Assembly: GCA_945875915.1 (NCBI GenBank)
Contig: CAMCMT010000002.1
Location: 1 to 64,000, forward strand
Source of the DNA: Synechococcus sp. UW140
Lineage (GTDB): Bacteria; Cyanobacteriota; Cyanobacteriia; PCC-6307; Cyanobiaceae
Length of the DNA stretch: 64,000 bases
Direction: 5' to 3'
Positions 53,110 to 62,493 of this stretch are shown in pieces (within the stretch, counting starts at the first letter, position 1; every line of letters starts with the position of its first letter). The notes under the pieces were generated by a model, which was given only the letters and a program-made list of their open reading frames with translations, did no database searches and had not been told where the DNA came from. The position numbers and the translations under genes were made by a program.

Positions 53110-54852
53110 ATGCTCGCACCTTCACCGGCCGGTTTCCGGCGTCTTCTGCCCCTGCTGCAGCCCTATCACCGCCAGCTCTGGGGTGGTGGTCTTTGCATGC
53201 TTGTTTTTGTGGGCTGTTGGCCTGTTTTGGCTTGGCTAGCGGGTCAGTTGGTGCCGGCGATCGGCTCGGGCGATGTCGCCAAGGTGTTCGAGGTGGTGGC
53301 CCTGGCCCTGGGGGTCTTCATGCTCCAGAAAATTGCCCAATTTGGCCAGGACACCCTGCTGGCCGGCCCGGCCCTGCAGGTGAGTCAGGACCTGCGCCGC
53401 CAGCTGTTTGCCCGCCTGCAGCGGCTTGAATTTGGCGCCCTGGAAAAACTCTCCGCCGGAGACCTCACCTACCGCCTCACTGAAGACGCCGATCGGGTTG
53501 GCGAGGTGATCTACAAAACGATTCAGGACAGCACCCCTTGCGTTCTGCAGCTAGTGGCGGTGTTCGCCTACATGGTGTGGCTCGATTGGCGCCTGTCCCT
53601 TGGCACCATGGTGCTGGCGCCCCTGGTGGCGGTGCTGGTGAGTGTGTTCGGGGCCCGGGTGATGGGCGCCGCCGAACGCAGCCAGAAGCAGGTGAGCGAG
53701 TTGGCAGCCCTGCTGGGCGAGGCAATCGGGGGCCTGCCCCTGGTGCGGGCCTTTGCGGCCGAACCCTGGCTGCAGGCCCGATTTGAAACCGAAATCGACC
53801 TGCATCGCCAGGCCCGCTTCCGCACCCAGCGCCTGCTGGCCCTTCAATACCCGGTGGTGGGCTTCCTGGAGGCAGCCGGGATCCTGGCGGTGTTGCTGAT
53901 GGGTGCAGCGCGCATCCAAAGCAACGAGCTCACCTCGGCGGGCTTCAGCAGCTACGTGGCGGCCCTTTTGATGTTGATCGATCCGATTTCCCACCTCACC
54001 ACCAACTTCAACGAGTTTCAGCAGGGCCAGGCGTCCCTGCGCCGTCTTCGGGCGATTGAGGCCGAGCCAATCGAGCCTCCTGATCGTGCCGATGCCCAGG
54101 CCCTGGGGGCCGTCCAAGGGGAGCTGGTGCTCGATCAGGTGGTCTACGGCTACGACCCCCAGAAAGCAGTGCTCCACGGCCTCAGCTTGCGGATTGAGCC
54201 GGGTCAGGTGGTGGCCCTGGTGGGGCCCTCGGGAGCTGGAAAAAGCACCCTCTTTTCGCTGCTCCTGCGCTTCAACATCGCCCAGCAGGGCCGGGTGTTG
54301 CTCGATGGCCAGGACCTGGTTGACCTGCGGGCCGCCGACCTGCGGCGGGCGATTGCCCTGGTGCCCCAGCAGAGCAATGTTTTCTCTGGCACGGTGATGG
54401 AGGCGATTGCTTTTGGCCGGGAGGTGAGCCTCGATCAGATCCGTCGGGCGGCCCGGCTGGCGAATGCCGATGGCTTCATCGAGGCCCTGCCGGGGGCCTA
54501 CCAGGCCCGGGTTGAGGAGCGGGGCAGCAACTTTTCTGGCGGCCAGCTGCAGCGGCTCGCCATTGCCCGGGCCGTGCTGGGGGATCCGGCCGTGCTGCTG
54601 CTCGATGAGGCCACCAGCGCCCTCGATGCCGAGTCCGAAGCGGCGGTGCAGCAGGGCCTGGAGCAGGCCATGGCTGGCCGCACGGTCCTGGTGATCGCCC
54701 ATCGCCTGGCCACGGTGCAGGAGGCCGACCGGATCCTGGTGCTTGATGGCGGCCGACTGGTCGACCAGGGCAGCCACGACCAGCTGATCAGTCGCCCTGG
54801 CCGCTACCGGGACCTGTGCGAACGCCAGTTGATCCGCGGCGGCGGCGACTGA
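53110..54852 (+). CDS. ABC exporter half-transporter (MsbA-like)
   Basis: The 580-residue protein combines a six-helix exporter membrane domain (about residues 20-320) with an ATPase domain: Walker A VALVGPSGAGKSTLFSLLLR, Q-loop LVPQQSNVFSGT, signature NFSGGQLQRLAIARA and Walker B VLLLDEATSALDAESE, with the H-loop IAHRLATV. It would function as a homodimer or with another half. Lipid, peptide or drug export are all possible. It is divergent from the S4 gene and followed by two small genes. Confidence 0.9.
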   Translation: MLAPSPAGFRRLLPLLQPYHRQLWGGGLCMLVFVGCWPVLAWLAGQLVPAIGSGDVAKVFEVVALALGVFMLQKIAQFGQDTLLAGPALQVSQDLRRQLFARLQRLEFGALEKLSAGDLTYRLTEDADRVGEVIYKTIQDSTPCVLQLVAVFAYMVWLDWRLSLGTMVLAPLVAVLVSVFGARVMGAAERSQKQVSELAALLGEAIGGLPLVRAFAAEPWLQARFETEIDLHRQARFRTQRLLALQYPVVGFLEAAGILAVLLMGAARIQSNELTSAGFSSYVAALLMLIDPISHLTTNFNEFQQGQASLRRLRAIEAEPIEPPDRADAQALGAVQGELVLDQVVYGYDPQKAVLHGLSLRIEPGQVVALVGPSGAGKSTLFSLLLRFNIAQQGRVLLDGQDLVDLRAADLRRAIALVPQQSNVFSGTVMEAIAFGREVSLDQIRRAARLANADGFIEALPGAYQARVEERGSNFSGGQLQRLAIARAVLGDPAVLLLDEATSALDAESEAAVQQGLEQAMAGRTVLVIAHRLATVQEADRILVLDGGRLVDQGSHDQLISRPGRYRDLCERQLIRGGGD

Positions 54853-54971
54853 GTTCTGGCTTGGAATTCCTGGGGTATTCGATCGCTTTTTGGCGATAAA
54901 CTACTCCCCCGCCAGGGTCTCCCGTCTGCCGCGTCCAATTACCCTGGCTCCTTATCTGAGCAGCTGGATCC

Positions 54972-55310
54972 ATGACCCAGTGGGATTACCGCGTCATTCA
55001 TATCAACCTAGAAAGTGGCCAACCCCCCCAGGCCCCCGATCCCCAGGTGGCCAGCGAACGCCTTGGGGGATTGTTGAGCCCCGAATTCATTGCCCGGGAG
55101 TTTCCCGAGCAATACAAGGCCGCTCCCTTGCCCCGCCATCCGGCAGAACAGCTTCAATTTTTCCTCAATCTGCTCGGCAAGGACGGTTGGGAGTTGGTAG
55201 AGACCGGTCAGGTGGGACCCCTGTTGATGTTTTTCTTCAAACGGCCTATCCGGGAATCCGCCCAGGAATCTGGACAACCCTCCCCGCCAAAAGGGCCAAT
55301 TAATCCCTAA
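54972..55310 (+). CDS. Conserved hypothetical protein, 112 aa
   Basis: The frame begins MTQWDYRVIHINLESGQPPQ and contains FLNLLGKDGWELVETGQVGP followed by LLMFFFKRP. The W-x-Y-R-V start and GKDGWELV pattern resemble the DUF4177-type fold, with a longer insertion in the middle. No signal or clear transmembrane helix is present. I think it is conserved among marine and freshwater Synechococcus; the function is unknown. It is followed 27 bp later by the DUF6447 gene. Confidence 0.7.
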   Translation: MTQWDYRVIHINLESGQPPQAPDPQVASERLGGLLSPEFIAREFPEQYKAAPLPRHPAEQLQFFLNLLGKDGWELVETGQVGPLLMFFFKRPIRESAQESGQPSPPKGPINP

Positions 55311-55337
55311 TCTGGGGCCGCCTACTTCTGACTAAGC

Positions 55338-55559
55338 GTGACCGAAGAGAACCAACAGCCGCTACTCACCTTTGAGGGCAAGCGCTACGACCTCAATACC
55401 CTGCCTGAAGAGTTGAAGGAACTGGTTCGGGGCATGCAGGTGGCCGATGCCCAACTTCGCCTGCACGAAGACACCCTCAAGGTGCTTGCCGTCGGTCGCC
55501 AGACCATGGCCATGCAGCTGAATGAACGGCTCCAGTCAGTGGAAGCCTTGCCGGACTGA
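55338..55559 (+). CDS. DUF6447 family protein, 73 aa
   Basis: A GTG at 55338 starts this acidic 73-residue protein: LLTFEGKRYDLNTLPEELKE is the strand-hairpin and loop of DUF6447, followed by a long helix (AQLRLHEDTLKVLAVGRQTM). The family is found in cyanobacteria and some proteobacteria with no known function. It is probably in one transcript with the 112-aa gene and converges on cysK. Confidence 0.8.
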   Translation: MTEENQQPLLTFEGKRYDLNTLPEELKELVRGMQVADAQLRLHEDTLKVLAVGRQTMAMQLNERLQSVEALPD

Positions 55560-55645
55560 TCGCCACGATTGGACCGAACCCGGGCCATCTTGCTGGATGC
55601 AACCGGACCCGGTGCTCCCGCAGGCAGCCCAGTCGATGGTCAGGC

Positions 55646-56629
55646 CTAGCGCTCTGGCGCCAGGCCCTTTTCGTTGAACACCCCTTCAAATAGCACCGAG
55701 CTGAGGTAACGCTCGCCGGAATCGGGTAAGACCACCACGATCGTGCAGCCGGCAAACGCCGGTTCCCGGGCCAACCGCAGGGCCGCCACGGTGGCGGCAC
55801 CACAGCTAATGCCTGCCAGGATTCCTTCCTCCCGCATCAAACGCCGGGCCATCGTCACCGCTTCTTCATCACTGACCTGTTCGACCCGATCCACGAGGGA
55901 CACCTCCAGGTTGCCTGGCACAAAGCCGGCGCCAATGCCCTGAATCTTGTGGGGTCCGGGCTGGATGGCCTCACCTGCGATCAGTTGGCTAATCACGGGA
56001 CTAGTTCTTGGTTCCACCGCCACGGACACCAGGGGCTTGCCCAGGGTCTGCTTGATATAGCGGCTAACCCCCGTGATTGTGCCGCCGGTGCCGACGCCAG
56101 CTACGAGTACATCCACTTCGCCATCGGTATCGGCCCAGATTTCCGGTCCAGTGGTGTCGTGGTGGATCTGGGGATTGGCCGGATTGACGAATTGCTGCAG
56201 CAACACATAGCGATCAGGCGCCGAGGCGGCGATCTCCTTGGCCCGGTTGACGGCGCCGGTCATGCCCAAGCGCCCTTCGGTGAGCTCGAGTTTGGCGCCG
56301 TAGGCGGTAAGCAACTTGCGCCGCTCCAGGCTCATGGTTTCTGGCATGGTCAAGGTGAGGGGGATCCCCTTGGACGCCGCCACAAAGGCCAGGGCAATGC
56401 CTGTGTTGCCGCTGGTGGGCTCGATCAGTTCCTTCCCGGGGCCCAGTAGGCCGTCCTTTTCCGCCTGGGCGATCATGGCGGCGCCGATGCGGCATTTCAC
56501 TGAATAGGCCGGATTGCGTCCCTCGATTTTGGCCAGCACCCGGGCGCCCCCTGGGGGGACAACTCGGTTGAGTTGCACTAATGGTGTGCAGCCAATCGTG
56601 AGGCTGTTATCGCTGAAAATCGCGGCCAT
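55646..56629 (-). CDS. cysK: Cysteine synthase A (O-acetylserine thiol-lyase)
   Basis: The 327-residue PLP enzyme has the lysine region [20 protein letters not shown], the substrate loop [16 protein letters not shown] and the phosphate-binding [16 protein letters not shown]. It makes cysteine from O-acetylserine and sulfide. Length and motifs are canonical for CysK, apart from NPAYSVKCR in place of the usual SVKDR. The long region upstream has no gene. Confidence 0.94.
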   Translation of the reverse strand: MAAIFSDNSLTIGCTPLVQLNRVVPPGGARVLAKIEGRNPAYSVKCRIGAAMIAQAEKDGLLGPGKELIEPTSGNTGIALAFVAASKGIPLTLTMPETMSLERRKLLTAYGAKLELTEGRLGMTGAVNRAKEIAASAPDRYVLLQQFVNPANPQIHHDTTGPEIWADTDGEVDVLVAGVGTGGTITGVSRYIKQTLGKPLVSVAVEPRTSPVISQLIAGEAIQPGPHKIQGIGAGFVPGNLEVSLVDRVEQVSDEEAVTMARRLMREEGILAGISCGAATVAALRLAREPAFAGCTIVVVLPDSGERYLSSVLFEGVFNEKGLAPER

Positions 56630-57302
56630 GCAACGGATGCCAGGGGTGCGGAAGCTGGGGTTACCTTAGGAAAGCCCTTGCCCCCTGGCCAGAATTTGTT
56701 GCGCCGGTTCAAGTTTGTTGGCAGAAGCTGGAGCCGAAGGTCGACCCGGTTGCCTGGTTTTGGGTGCCCTACCGCAATTTGGCGGGCCCTTGGGATTGAA
56801 GACTTTTAGGTAACTAGATTGGCTTGGTTTGATAGATTGACTAGGCCATGATTTTATATGGCTTCAGTTGGAGTTGCTGCCGAGTATTCCTTGGTTTAAG
56901 CGGTATGACCTATTCCCACTTCCTAGGTTTCATTTTAAAGGGGTCTGGTTAATTTAGAACGGGCCCTTGTCAGGGGCAAAGCTGTCAAGCCCACCAATCA
57001 ATAATTGCCCTGACCCGGCTGGCTAGTCACCCGAATCGAGTCGCCATTGGTGAGGCCGCTGGAGCTATCAATCGCCAGAGCAAGTCCGGCGCTCCCTAGC
57101 AGCGGTCCGGGGTGGCCTAGCAGGGGCGTTCAACCTCCCTGGGTAGGGGCTCAGGGTCCAGGCCCATGCCCGCATCGGCACTGGTTGGACAGCATTTGAC
57201 CCTTATTCCCAGGCACCGTTGGGGAAACGCCAAGGAGAAGGCCCGGCTCGGTGCCCTACAGCACAGCTGTCCGGTGCCCTTGCAGTGACAGAGTGAGTCC
57301 AG
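56630..57302. other. 673-bp region upstream of cysK and the ABC importer, no gene
   Basis: This divergent region is AT-rich around 56810-56960 and may hold both promoters. A minus-strand frame with no start codon (57003-57119) reads PLLGHPGPLLG and then GLTNGDSIRVTSQPGQGNY before a stop; it looks like a fragment of a longer protein and I do not recognise it. No tRNA or terminator is evident. Confidence 0.4.
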
Positions 57303-59096
57303 ATGGCATGGGGGCCAATGGCATTAGAGGCCGGCAGGGTTCCCCGCTTCGAACGGGCCAGATCAGCTACCAGGCCTGCGTCCCCATCGGCCGAACGGCC
57401 AGATCGGAGCCGCACCTTGCTGCTTGATTTCGCCCTGCTTCTGCTGGGACTCACCGTGGTGGTGGGCATCGGCAGCCTCAGCAGCCAGATGGCCGTCAGT
57501 TTCCATCCCCAGGCCCAGCTTCCGGGGGTGGACCTCAACCCCCTGTTGTTGCCGTACTACGCGGCCCGCTCCTCCCTGCGGATGTTCATCGCGTTGGTGA
57601 TTTCGCTCACGATTGCGGTGGCCATGGGCTCCCTCACGGCCCGCTCGCCCGTGGCCGAACGGCTGGTTCTGCCCTTGGTGGATGTGCTCCAGTCGGTGCC
57701 TGTGCTCGGATTTCTGGCTGTTATTGTGCCCTTTTTCATTGGCCTGTTTCCCGGGAGTTTGCTGGGACTTGAATCGGCGGCCCTGTTTGCAATCGTCACT
57801 GGTCAAGTTTGGAACCTGATCTTTTGCTATCACCAATCTCTGCGCACGATTCCAGCCGAACTCCGTGAGGCTTCACGGGTCTATGGCTTCACCGGTTGGC
57901 AGCAGATGGTGCGATTGGAGCTGCCAGCCAGTGCCATCCCGATGGTTTGGAATGCGATGATGAGTTTTGCGGGGGGCTGGTTTTTTGCCACCCAAAGTGA
58001 GGCGATAAGCGTTAATAATTCAAATTATATTTTGCCAGGTATCGGCTCCTATGTGGCAGCCGCCATTGCGCAACAACGGCTCGACTGTGTGCTTTGGGCC
58101 CTGCTGATGATGCTGCTGTTGATTGGTGTTACCGACCAGCTTTTCTGGCGACCCATTGTGACCTGGAGCGAGCAATTCCGCCTGGATACCAATTCGGCAG
58201 CCACCCCAAGCCACTCCTGGTTCCTCGAAACCCTGCAGCAATCGGAGTTGTTGCGTCAGCTCGGCCAATGGCTTGCGTCCTACTTGCTGCCCCTGGGGGC
58301 CTCCTTGAATCGCTGGACCCGCAGCCGCGGCCGCGATGGCCCGGCGCCCCTGCAGAAGCAAGAGCCCCGCTGGGTCGATAATTTGGTGGTACTTGCCGGT
58401 GCCGCGGCCACGGTGCTGGCCTGTCACCACAGCCTCGAGCAGGTGGGTCTGGGAGAGACCCTCAACGCTTTCGGCCAGGGCCTGCTCACCTTCGGCCGGG
58501 TGCTGGCCGTGGTGGGAGGCAGCACCTTGATTTTCCTGCCTTTGGCCGTGCTGATTGGCCTGCGGCCCCGTTGGGCCGCCCTGCTGCAGCCGGTGATGTT
58601 GATGCTCGCCAGCATCCCCGCCAACCTGCTCTTTCCCTTTTTTACGGTGGTGTTCCTGTTCTGCGGACTGCCGCTCTTTTATGGCTGCGTTGTGTTGATG
58701 GCCATGGGGGCCCAGTGGTATGTGCTGTTCAATGTCACCGCCGGAGCTAGCGCCATCCCCAATGACCTGCGCGAGATGAGCCAGGTGTTCCAGCTCAAGG
58801 GCCGCCAGCGCTGGCGGCGCTTCCTGCTGCCTGCCATGTTCAGCGCCTGGATCACCGGCGCGGTCACTGCCAGTGGTGCCGCTTGGAATGCTTCGATCGT
58901 GGCCGAGCTGGTGACCTGGGGAAGCCACACCCTGCAGACCCCCGGCATTGGCTCCTATATCGCTGAAGCCACCGCCGACGGTGACCAGCCGCGGTTGTTC
59001 TTGGGTCTCGTGGTGATGGCCCTATTTGTGGTGGGCACAAACCGGCTGGTGTGGCGGCCCCTTTATCGCTTTGCCGAGGAACGCTATGGAAATTGA
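57303..59096 (+). CDS. ABC importer permease, two fused domains
   Basis: The 597-residue protein has about 12 helices in two binding-protein-dependent permease domains of the nitrate/sulfonate/taurine family, with the EAA-type coupling loops EASRVYGFTGWQQMVRLELP and EMSQVFQLKGRQRWRRFLLP. The fused arrangement matches permeases that pair with ATPases bearing an AAA-associated C-terminus. Its stop overlaps the ATPase start by 11 bp. No periplasmic binding protein gene is nearby, so the substrate is unknown; bicarbonate, sulfonate or metal complexes are only guesses. Confidence 0.85.
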   Translation: MAWGPMALEAGRVPRFERARSATRPASPSAERPDRSRTLLLDFALLLLGLTVVVGIGSLSSQMAVSFHPQAQLPGVDLNPLLLPYYAARSSLRMFIALVISLTIAVAMGSLTARSPVAERLVLPLVDVLQSVPVLGFLAVIVPFFIGLFPGSLLGLESAALFAIVTGQVWNLIFCYHQSLRTIPAELREASRVYGFTGWQQMVRLELPASAIPMVWNAMMSFAGGWFFATQSEAISVNNSNYILPGIGSYVAAAIAQQRLDCVLWALLMMLLLIGVTDQLFWRPIVTWSEQFRLDTNSAATPSHSWFLETLQQSELLRQLGQWLASYLLPLGASLNRWTRSRGRDGPAPLQKQEPRWVDNLVVLAGAAATVLACHHSLEQVGLGETLNAFGQGLLTFGRVLAVVGGSTLIFLPLAVLIGLRPRWAALLQPVMLMLASIPANLLFPFFTVVFLFCGLPLFYGCVVLMAMGAQWYVLFNVTAGASAIPNDLREMSQVFQLKGRQRWRRFLLPAMFSAWITGAVTASGAAWNASIVAELVTWGSHTLQTPGIGSYIAEATADGDQPRLFLGLVVMALFVVGTNRLVWRPLYRFAEERYGN

Positions 59097-60441
59097 TGCT
59101 TCGCTGGCGTCCCAACCCGTGACCTCCCAGCCCCTGCTCAAGGTGCGTCACGTCGCCAAGCTGTTTCGCAGCGCCGATGGCAGCAGCCGGGTGGCGGTTC
59201 TCGACGACATCGACCTCGATATCCAGGCGGGCGAAGTGGTGGCGCTGCTCGGCCGCAGCGGCAGCGGTAAGAGCACGTTGCTACGACTGATGGCCGGCCT
59301 GATCGCCCCGAGCGAAGGCCTGATTGAGCGCGATGGCCAGCCGCTGCGGGGCGTCAATCGGGATGTGGCGATTGTGTTCCAGAGCTTTGCCCTGTTGCCC
59401 TGGCTCACGGTGCTGGACAACACTGCCGTGGGCCTAGAGGCCCGCGGCCTGGGCGAGAAGGAGGTGCGGCGCCGGGCCCTGCGGGCCCTGGCGATGGTGG
59501 GCTTGGAAGGGAGCGCCGAGGCCTATCCCCGTGAGCTCTCCGGTGGCATGCGCCAGCGGGTGGGCTTTGCCCGCGCCTTTGTGATGGAGCCTGCCTTGCT
59601 GTTGATGGATGAACCGTTCAGCGCCCTCGATGTCCTCACGGCCGAAAACCTGCGCCGCGATATTGATGAACTCTGGGCTGGCGGAACCTTCCCGGCCGGC
59701 TCGATCGTGATCGTCACCCACAGCATTGAGGAGGCCGTGTTGCTCAGTGATCGGGTCGTGTTGCTCAGTGCCAATCCGGGCCGCATTCGGGGGGTTGTGC
59801 CCAATCCCCTCCCCCGTCCCCGCGACGACACGGCGCCGGACTTCCGGGCCCTAGTGGACACCCTCTACAGCTATATGACCGATCCCGACAAGCCTGTGGG
59901 CACCAGCCCCCTGGCGGTGGAGCAGACCACCAGCCAGGACGCCCTAGCCCTGCCGCCCGTTTCCCTGGGCGCCGTGGTGGACCTCCTCAGCCTGGTGCCG
60001 GAGCAGGAGGGCATCAGCGTGGCCGAGCTGGCCGATGAGCTGGTGCTCGAGCTCGATGACCTGCTGCCGATCCTCGATGCCGGCGAATTGCTGGAGTTGA
60101 TGGCGGTGGATGGGGCCCGCCTGGGCCTGAGCTCCGTGGGCCGGGCCCTGGCTGAGGCCAGTGAGGAGGAGCAACAGCGCCTGTTGCGTAGCCAGTTGCT
60201 GCTGCATGTGCCCCTGGTGCGGCGCCTGCAGGAGGCCCTAGGGGCCAGTGCCAAGGCGGAAGTGGAGGGCGACTTCGTGCTCGACCTACTGAGTGAGCAG
60301 TTCACCCAGCCCGAGGCCGAGGCCATGTTTGAAACCCTGGTGAGTTGGATCCGGGCCTGCGGGCTGTTCCGCTATAGCCGTGAGCAGGATCGTTTCCGGG
60401 CAGGGGATGCCCTCGAGCAGCAGGAGGTCGGCCAGACCTAG
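59086..60441 (+). CDS. ABC importer ATPase with AAA-associated C-terminal domain
   Basis: From the ATG at 59086 this is a 451-residue ATPase: Walker A LLGRSGSGKSTLLRLMAG, Q-loop VFQSFALLPWLTVL, signature ELSGGMRQRVGFARAF, Walker B LLLMDEPFSALD and the H-loop IVTHSIEEA. Beyond residue 290 it carries a second helical domain (VSLGAVVDLLSLVPEQEG to ETLVSWIRACGLFRYS) of the AAA-associated type seen in nitrate/sulfonate/bicarbonate-like importers; this tail may regulate transport. Translation is coupled to the permease. Confidence 0.87.
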   Translation: MEIDASLASQPVTSQPLLKVRHVAKLFRSADGSSRVAVLDDIDLDIQAGEVVALLGRSGSGKSTLLRLMAGLIAPSEGLIERDGQPLRGVNRDVAIVFQSFALLPWLTVLDNTAVGLEARGLGEKEVRRRALRALAMVGLEGSAEAYPRELSGGMRQRVGFARAFVMEPALLLMDEPFSALDVLTAENLRRDIDELWAGGTFPAGSIVIVTHSIEEAVLLSDRVVLLSANPGRIRGVVPNPLPRPRDDTAPDFRALVDTLYSYMTDPDKPVGTSPLAVEQTTSQDALALPPVSLGAVVDLLSLVPEQEGISVAELADELVLELDDLLPILDAGELLELMAVDGARLGLSSVGRALAEASEEEQQRLLRSQLLLHVPLVRRLQEALGASAKAEVEGDFVLDLLSEQFTQPEAEAMFETLVSWIRACGLFRYSREQDRFRAGDALEQQEVGQT

Positions 60442-60953
60442 CGATATGGCGCTGCGAGGGACGGTCAGCAACGGGAGGCTGCCAATTGGTTCGAGCCCAG
60501 GTCTGGTTAAGAGAAACCTGCTTCCGTGGAGCCCTAGGCGTTGATGGCCTGTGGTAGTCGTAGCGCCGGATGAACCTGGTTTTGACCTGCTGGGCGAGCA
60601 GGCAAGAGCCCCATGGGTTAATTAGCCCAAGCGAGCCGAAGTAGGTGGTGGGTAGGGGCATCAGGCCTTGGCCCTGGCTGCAGCCAAGCACTAGCTCATA
60701 CACAACCTTGCGGGCCTTCACCGCTCGGCCGGCTAGCTGTGGCTTAGCCCCGTTGTTCGTGGTCTTCAGGGCTGGGGCCGATACCTTTCTGCGGATCTCA
60801 GCGGAGATCACGATCAAGGCCGGTTCTGCTGGCCAAGGTCGGTCAAAATTGCCATGGTTAGGTCGAGGCCATTCCCTTGCCGGAGCTCCGTTCCCCTCGT
60901 CTCTCCCACGCTCTTCGTCTACCCCACCAGCGGCCTGACGCGACCCAATCTCC
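60442..60953. other. 512-bp region between the ABC importer and the CDF gene
   Basis: I see no gene. A long minus-strand frame (60302-61009) covers it but overlaps two real genes and has the composition of a shadow; its central part (VVYELVLGCSQGQGL) is not recognised. No U-tract terminator follows the ATPase gene. Confidence 0.4.
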
Positions 60954-61886
60954 ATGGGAGCCCACCACCCCACAAGCGGCGACCCGCTCTGCCACCCCGC
61001 CGTGATCATCCAGCGGCTGCCCCATCAGGTTCAGCATGTCCATTCCTTTGGTTCGGCTGCTGCCTTCCGCTGGAGTGTGGTTCTCAATAGTGGTCTCTCC
61101 GGGCTGCAGTTAGTGATCGGCTTTGGCTTTGGTTCGATGGCCCTTGTCGGAGATGCGGTTCATAATTTGGGCGATGTGGCAGGCCTGCTGCTGGGCTGGG
61201 GGGCCGAAAGGCTCAGCAGTCGCCCGCCCAACAAGCGTTTCACCTATGGCTTTGGTCGCAGTACCCAGCTGGCCTCGCTGCTGAATGCGGTTCTGATCCT
61301 GATGGCAGCCAGTGTGGTGTTTGTCGAAGGGCTGCAGCGCCTGCATGATCCGGTGCCCGTCCAGAGCGGCCCCGTGGCCTGGGCGGCGGCGGCGGGAGTG
61401 GTTGTGAACCTGCTCTCGGCCCGCCTGTTTGGCGATCTCCACCAGCATGATCTCAATCGCCGCGCGGCGGTGGTGCACCTGCTCACCGATGCGGCGGTGT
61501 CGGCCACTGTGTTGCTCAGTGCCCTGGTTGTAGGGCTCACGGGTTGGAACCGGCTCGATGGCCTCATGGCCATGGCCGTCGGTTTGGCCGTGGCCTGGAG
61601 CAGCTGGCAACTCCTGCGTGAAGCCCTGCTCGTGGCCCTCGATGCCGTGCCGCCGGGGGTGGACCTCGAGGAGGTCAGCCTGGCCCTCAACGGGTTGCAG
61701 GGAGTGGTGGAGGTGCATCACCTGCATGTGTGGGCCATGAGCACGTCCCAGAACGCCCTAACAGCCCACCTCAGCCGCCGTCTTGGCAGCACCGATGACA
61801 TGCAGCTGCTGCACCAGGCCAAACAGCGTCTGGCCGAGCTGGGTATCGCCCACAGCACCCTGCAACTGGAGCCTTTACTGGACTGA
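60954..61886 (+). CDS. Cation diffusion facilitator (CDF) metal exporter
   Basis: The 310-residue protein has six membrane helices and a cytoplasmic C-terminal domain. Metal-site motifs are in helix 2 (ALVGDAVHNLGDVAG, H-x-x-x-D) and helix 5 (VVHLLTDAAVSATV, H-x-x-x-D), the arrangement of Zn2+-preferring CzcD/ZitB-type transporters. A histidine-bearing N-terminus (HHPTSGDPLCHP, VQHVHSF) and the loop FGDLHQHDLN may also bind metal. It exports Zn2+ or a similar ion to the periplasm or thylakoid lumen. The first of several possible starts is used. Confidence 0.9.
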   Translation: MGAHHPTSGDPLCHPAVIIQRLPHQVQHVHSFGSAAAFRWSVVLNSGLSGLQLVIGFGFGSMALVGDAVHNLGDVAGLLLGWGAERLSSRPPNKRFTYGFGRSTQLASLLNAVLILMAASVVFVEGLQRLHDPVPVQSGPVAWAAAAGVVVNLLSARLFGDLHQHDLNRRAAVVHLLTDAAVSATVLLSALVVGLTGWNRLDGLMAMAVGLAVAWSSWQLLREALLVALDAVPPGVDLEEVSLALNGLQGVVEVHHLHVWAMSTSQNALTAHLSRRLGSTDDMQLLHQAKQRLAELGIAHSTLQLEPLLD

Positions 61887-61898
61887 TGGTCCCTATTC

Positions 61899-62222
61899 CT
61901 AGGCCAGAGGTGGGTGGGGCAGAGGTCCGCTGGGGGCCAGTAGGAACCGTTGCCCCGGGTGCCGCAGGGTGCGCCAGTGGCCGTTGGCGGTGGTTACCTC
62001 GATGCCGAACTCCTCGGCCAGGGCTGCCGGCATCGCGTCGGCGCAGAGGCCCCGGTCCTCGAGCCAGGCCTGGGCCGCTTCCCAAGCCGCATCCAGGCTC
62101 TCGAACTGGTCATCGAGGATCGGGTGGGGCTGGCCGCTTCGGTCGACAAACCGATAAACACGCCTGACTTCAGGGGCTGAAAACAGGGGAGGCATCGGGC
62201 CAAAGGCCAGGATTTTTTCCAT
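61899..62222 (-). CDS. Conserved hypothetical protein, 107 aa
   Basis: From the ATG at 62222 (MEKILAFGPMPPLFSAPEVR) the protein is 107 residues. The middle VYRFVDRSGQPHPILDDQFE and WEAAQAWLEDRGL blocks, and FGIEVTTANGHWRTLRHPGQ, suggest a small alpha/beta fold found in picocyanobacteria. No signal peptide is seen. The frame is open much further upstream but the extra part is shadow-like. It converges with the CDF gene with 12 bp between the stops. Confidence 0.65.
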   Translation of the reverse strand: MEKILAFGPMPPLFSAPEVRRVYRFVDRSGQPHPILDDQFESLDAAWEAAQAWLEDRGLCADAMPAALAEEFGIEVTTANGHWRTLRHPGQRFLLAPSGPLPHPPLA

Positions 62223-62493
62223 GCTGGCAAAGCCAAGCGGCCCTGGCCGTTTGCTCCGCAACAGTGGGGGGTCGCAATGATGACGACGATCCGGCTTGCC
62301 CCAAGGTCCCAGCCCCATCGCCCGGTCCCATCCCCCGGACCCTCGGCCCCGGTACCTGGTCCGATCCCAGTCCCGCCAGAACCACCCTTTAATGGGGCTA
62401 CGACGGCGAGCTGTCTCCGCTGGATTGGCGCCGTTGGCTGTAGCCAGCCTGGATTGCGGGACGTACCCTTGGCCGGAACCGTTGTTTCGGCCC

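Noticed and set aside
53551-54777. 408-aa minus-strand ORF opposite the ABC exporter
   Set aside because: The plus strand has all ATPase motifs; the opposite frame is glutamine/histidine-rich shadow.
58020-58928. 302-aa minus-strand ORF opposite the fused permease
   Set aside because: Glutamine/glycine/histidine-rich shadow of a membrane protein.
60470-60530. tRNA-like GGTTCGAGCCC
   Set aside because: The flanking bases do not pair into a T-arm, and no acceptor stem or anticodon arm is found.
60302-61009. 235-aa minus-strand ORF across the gap before the CDF gene
   Set aside because: It overlaps the ends of two real genes, lacks motifs and has shadow-like composition in most of its length.
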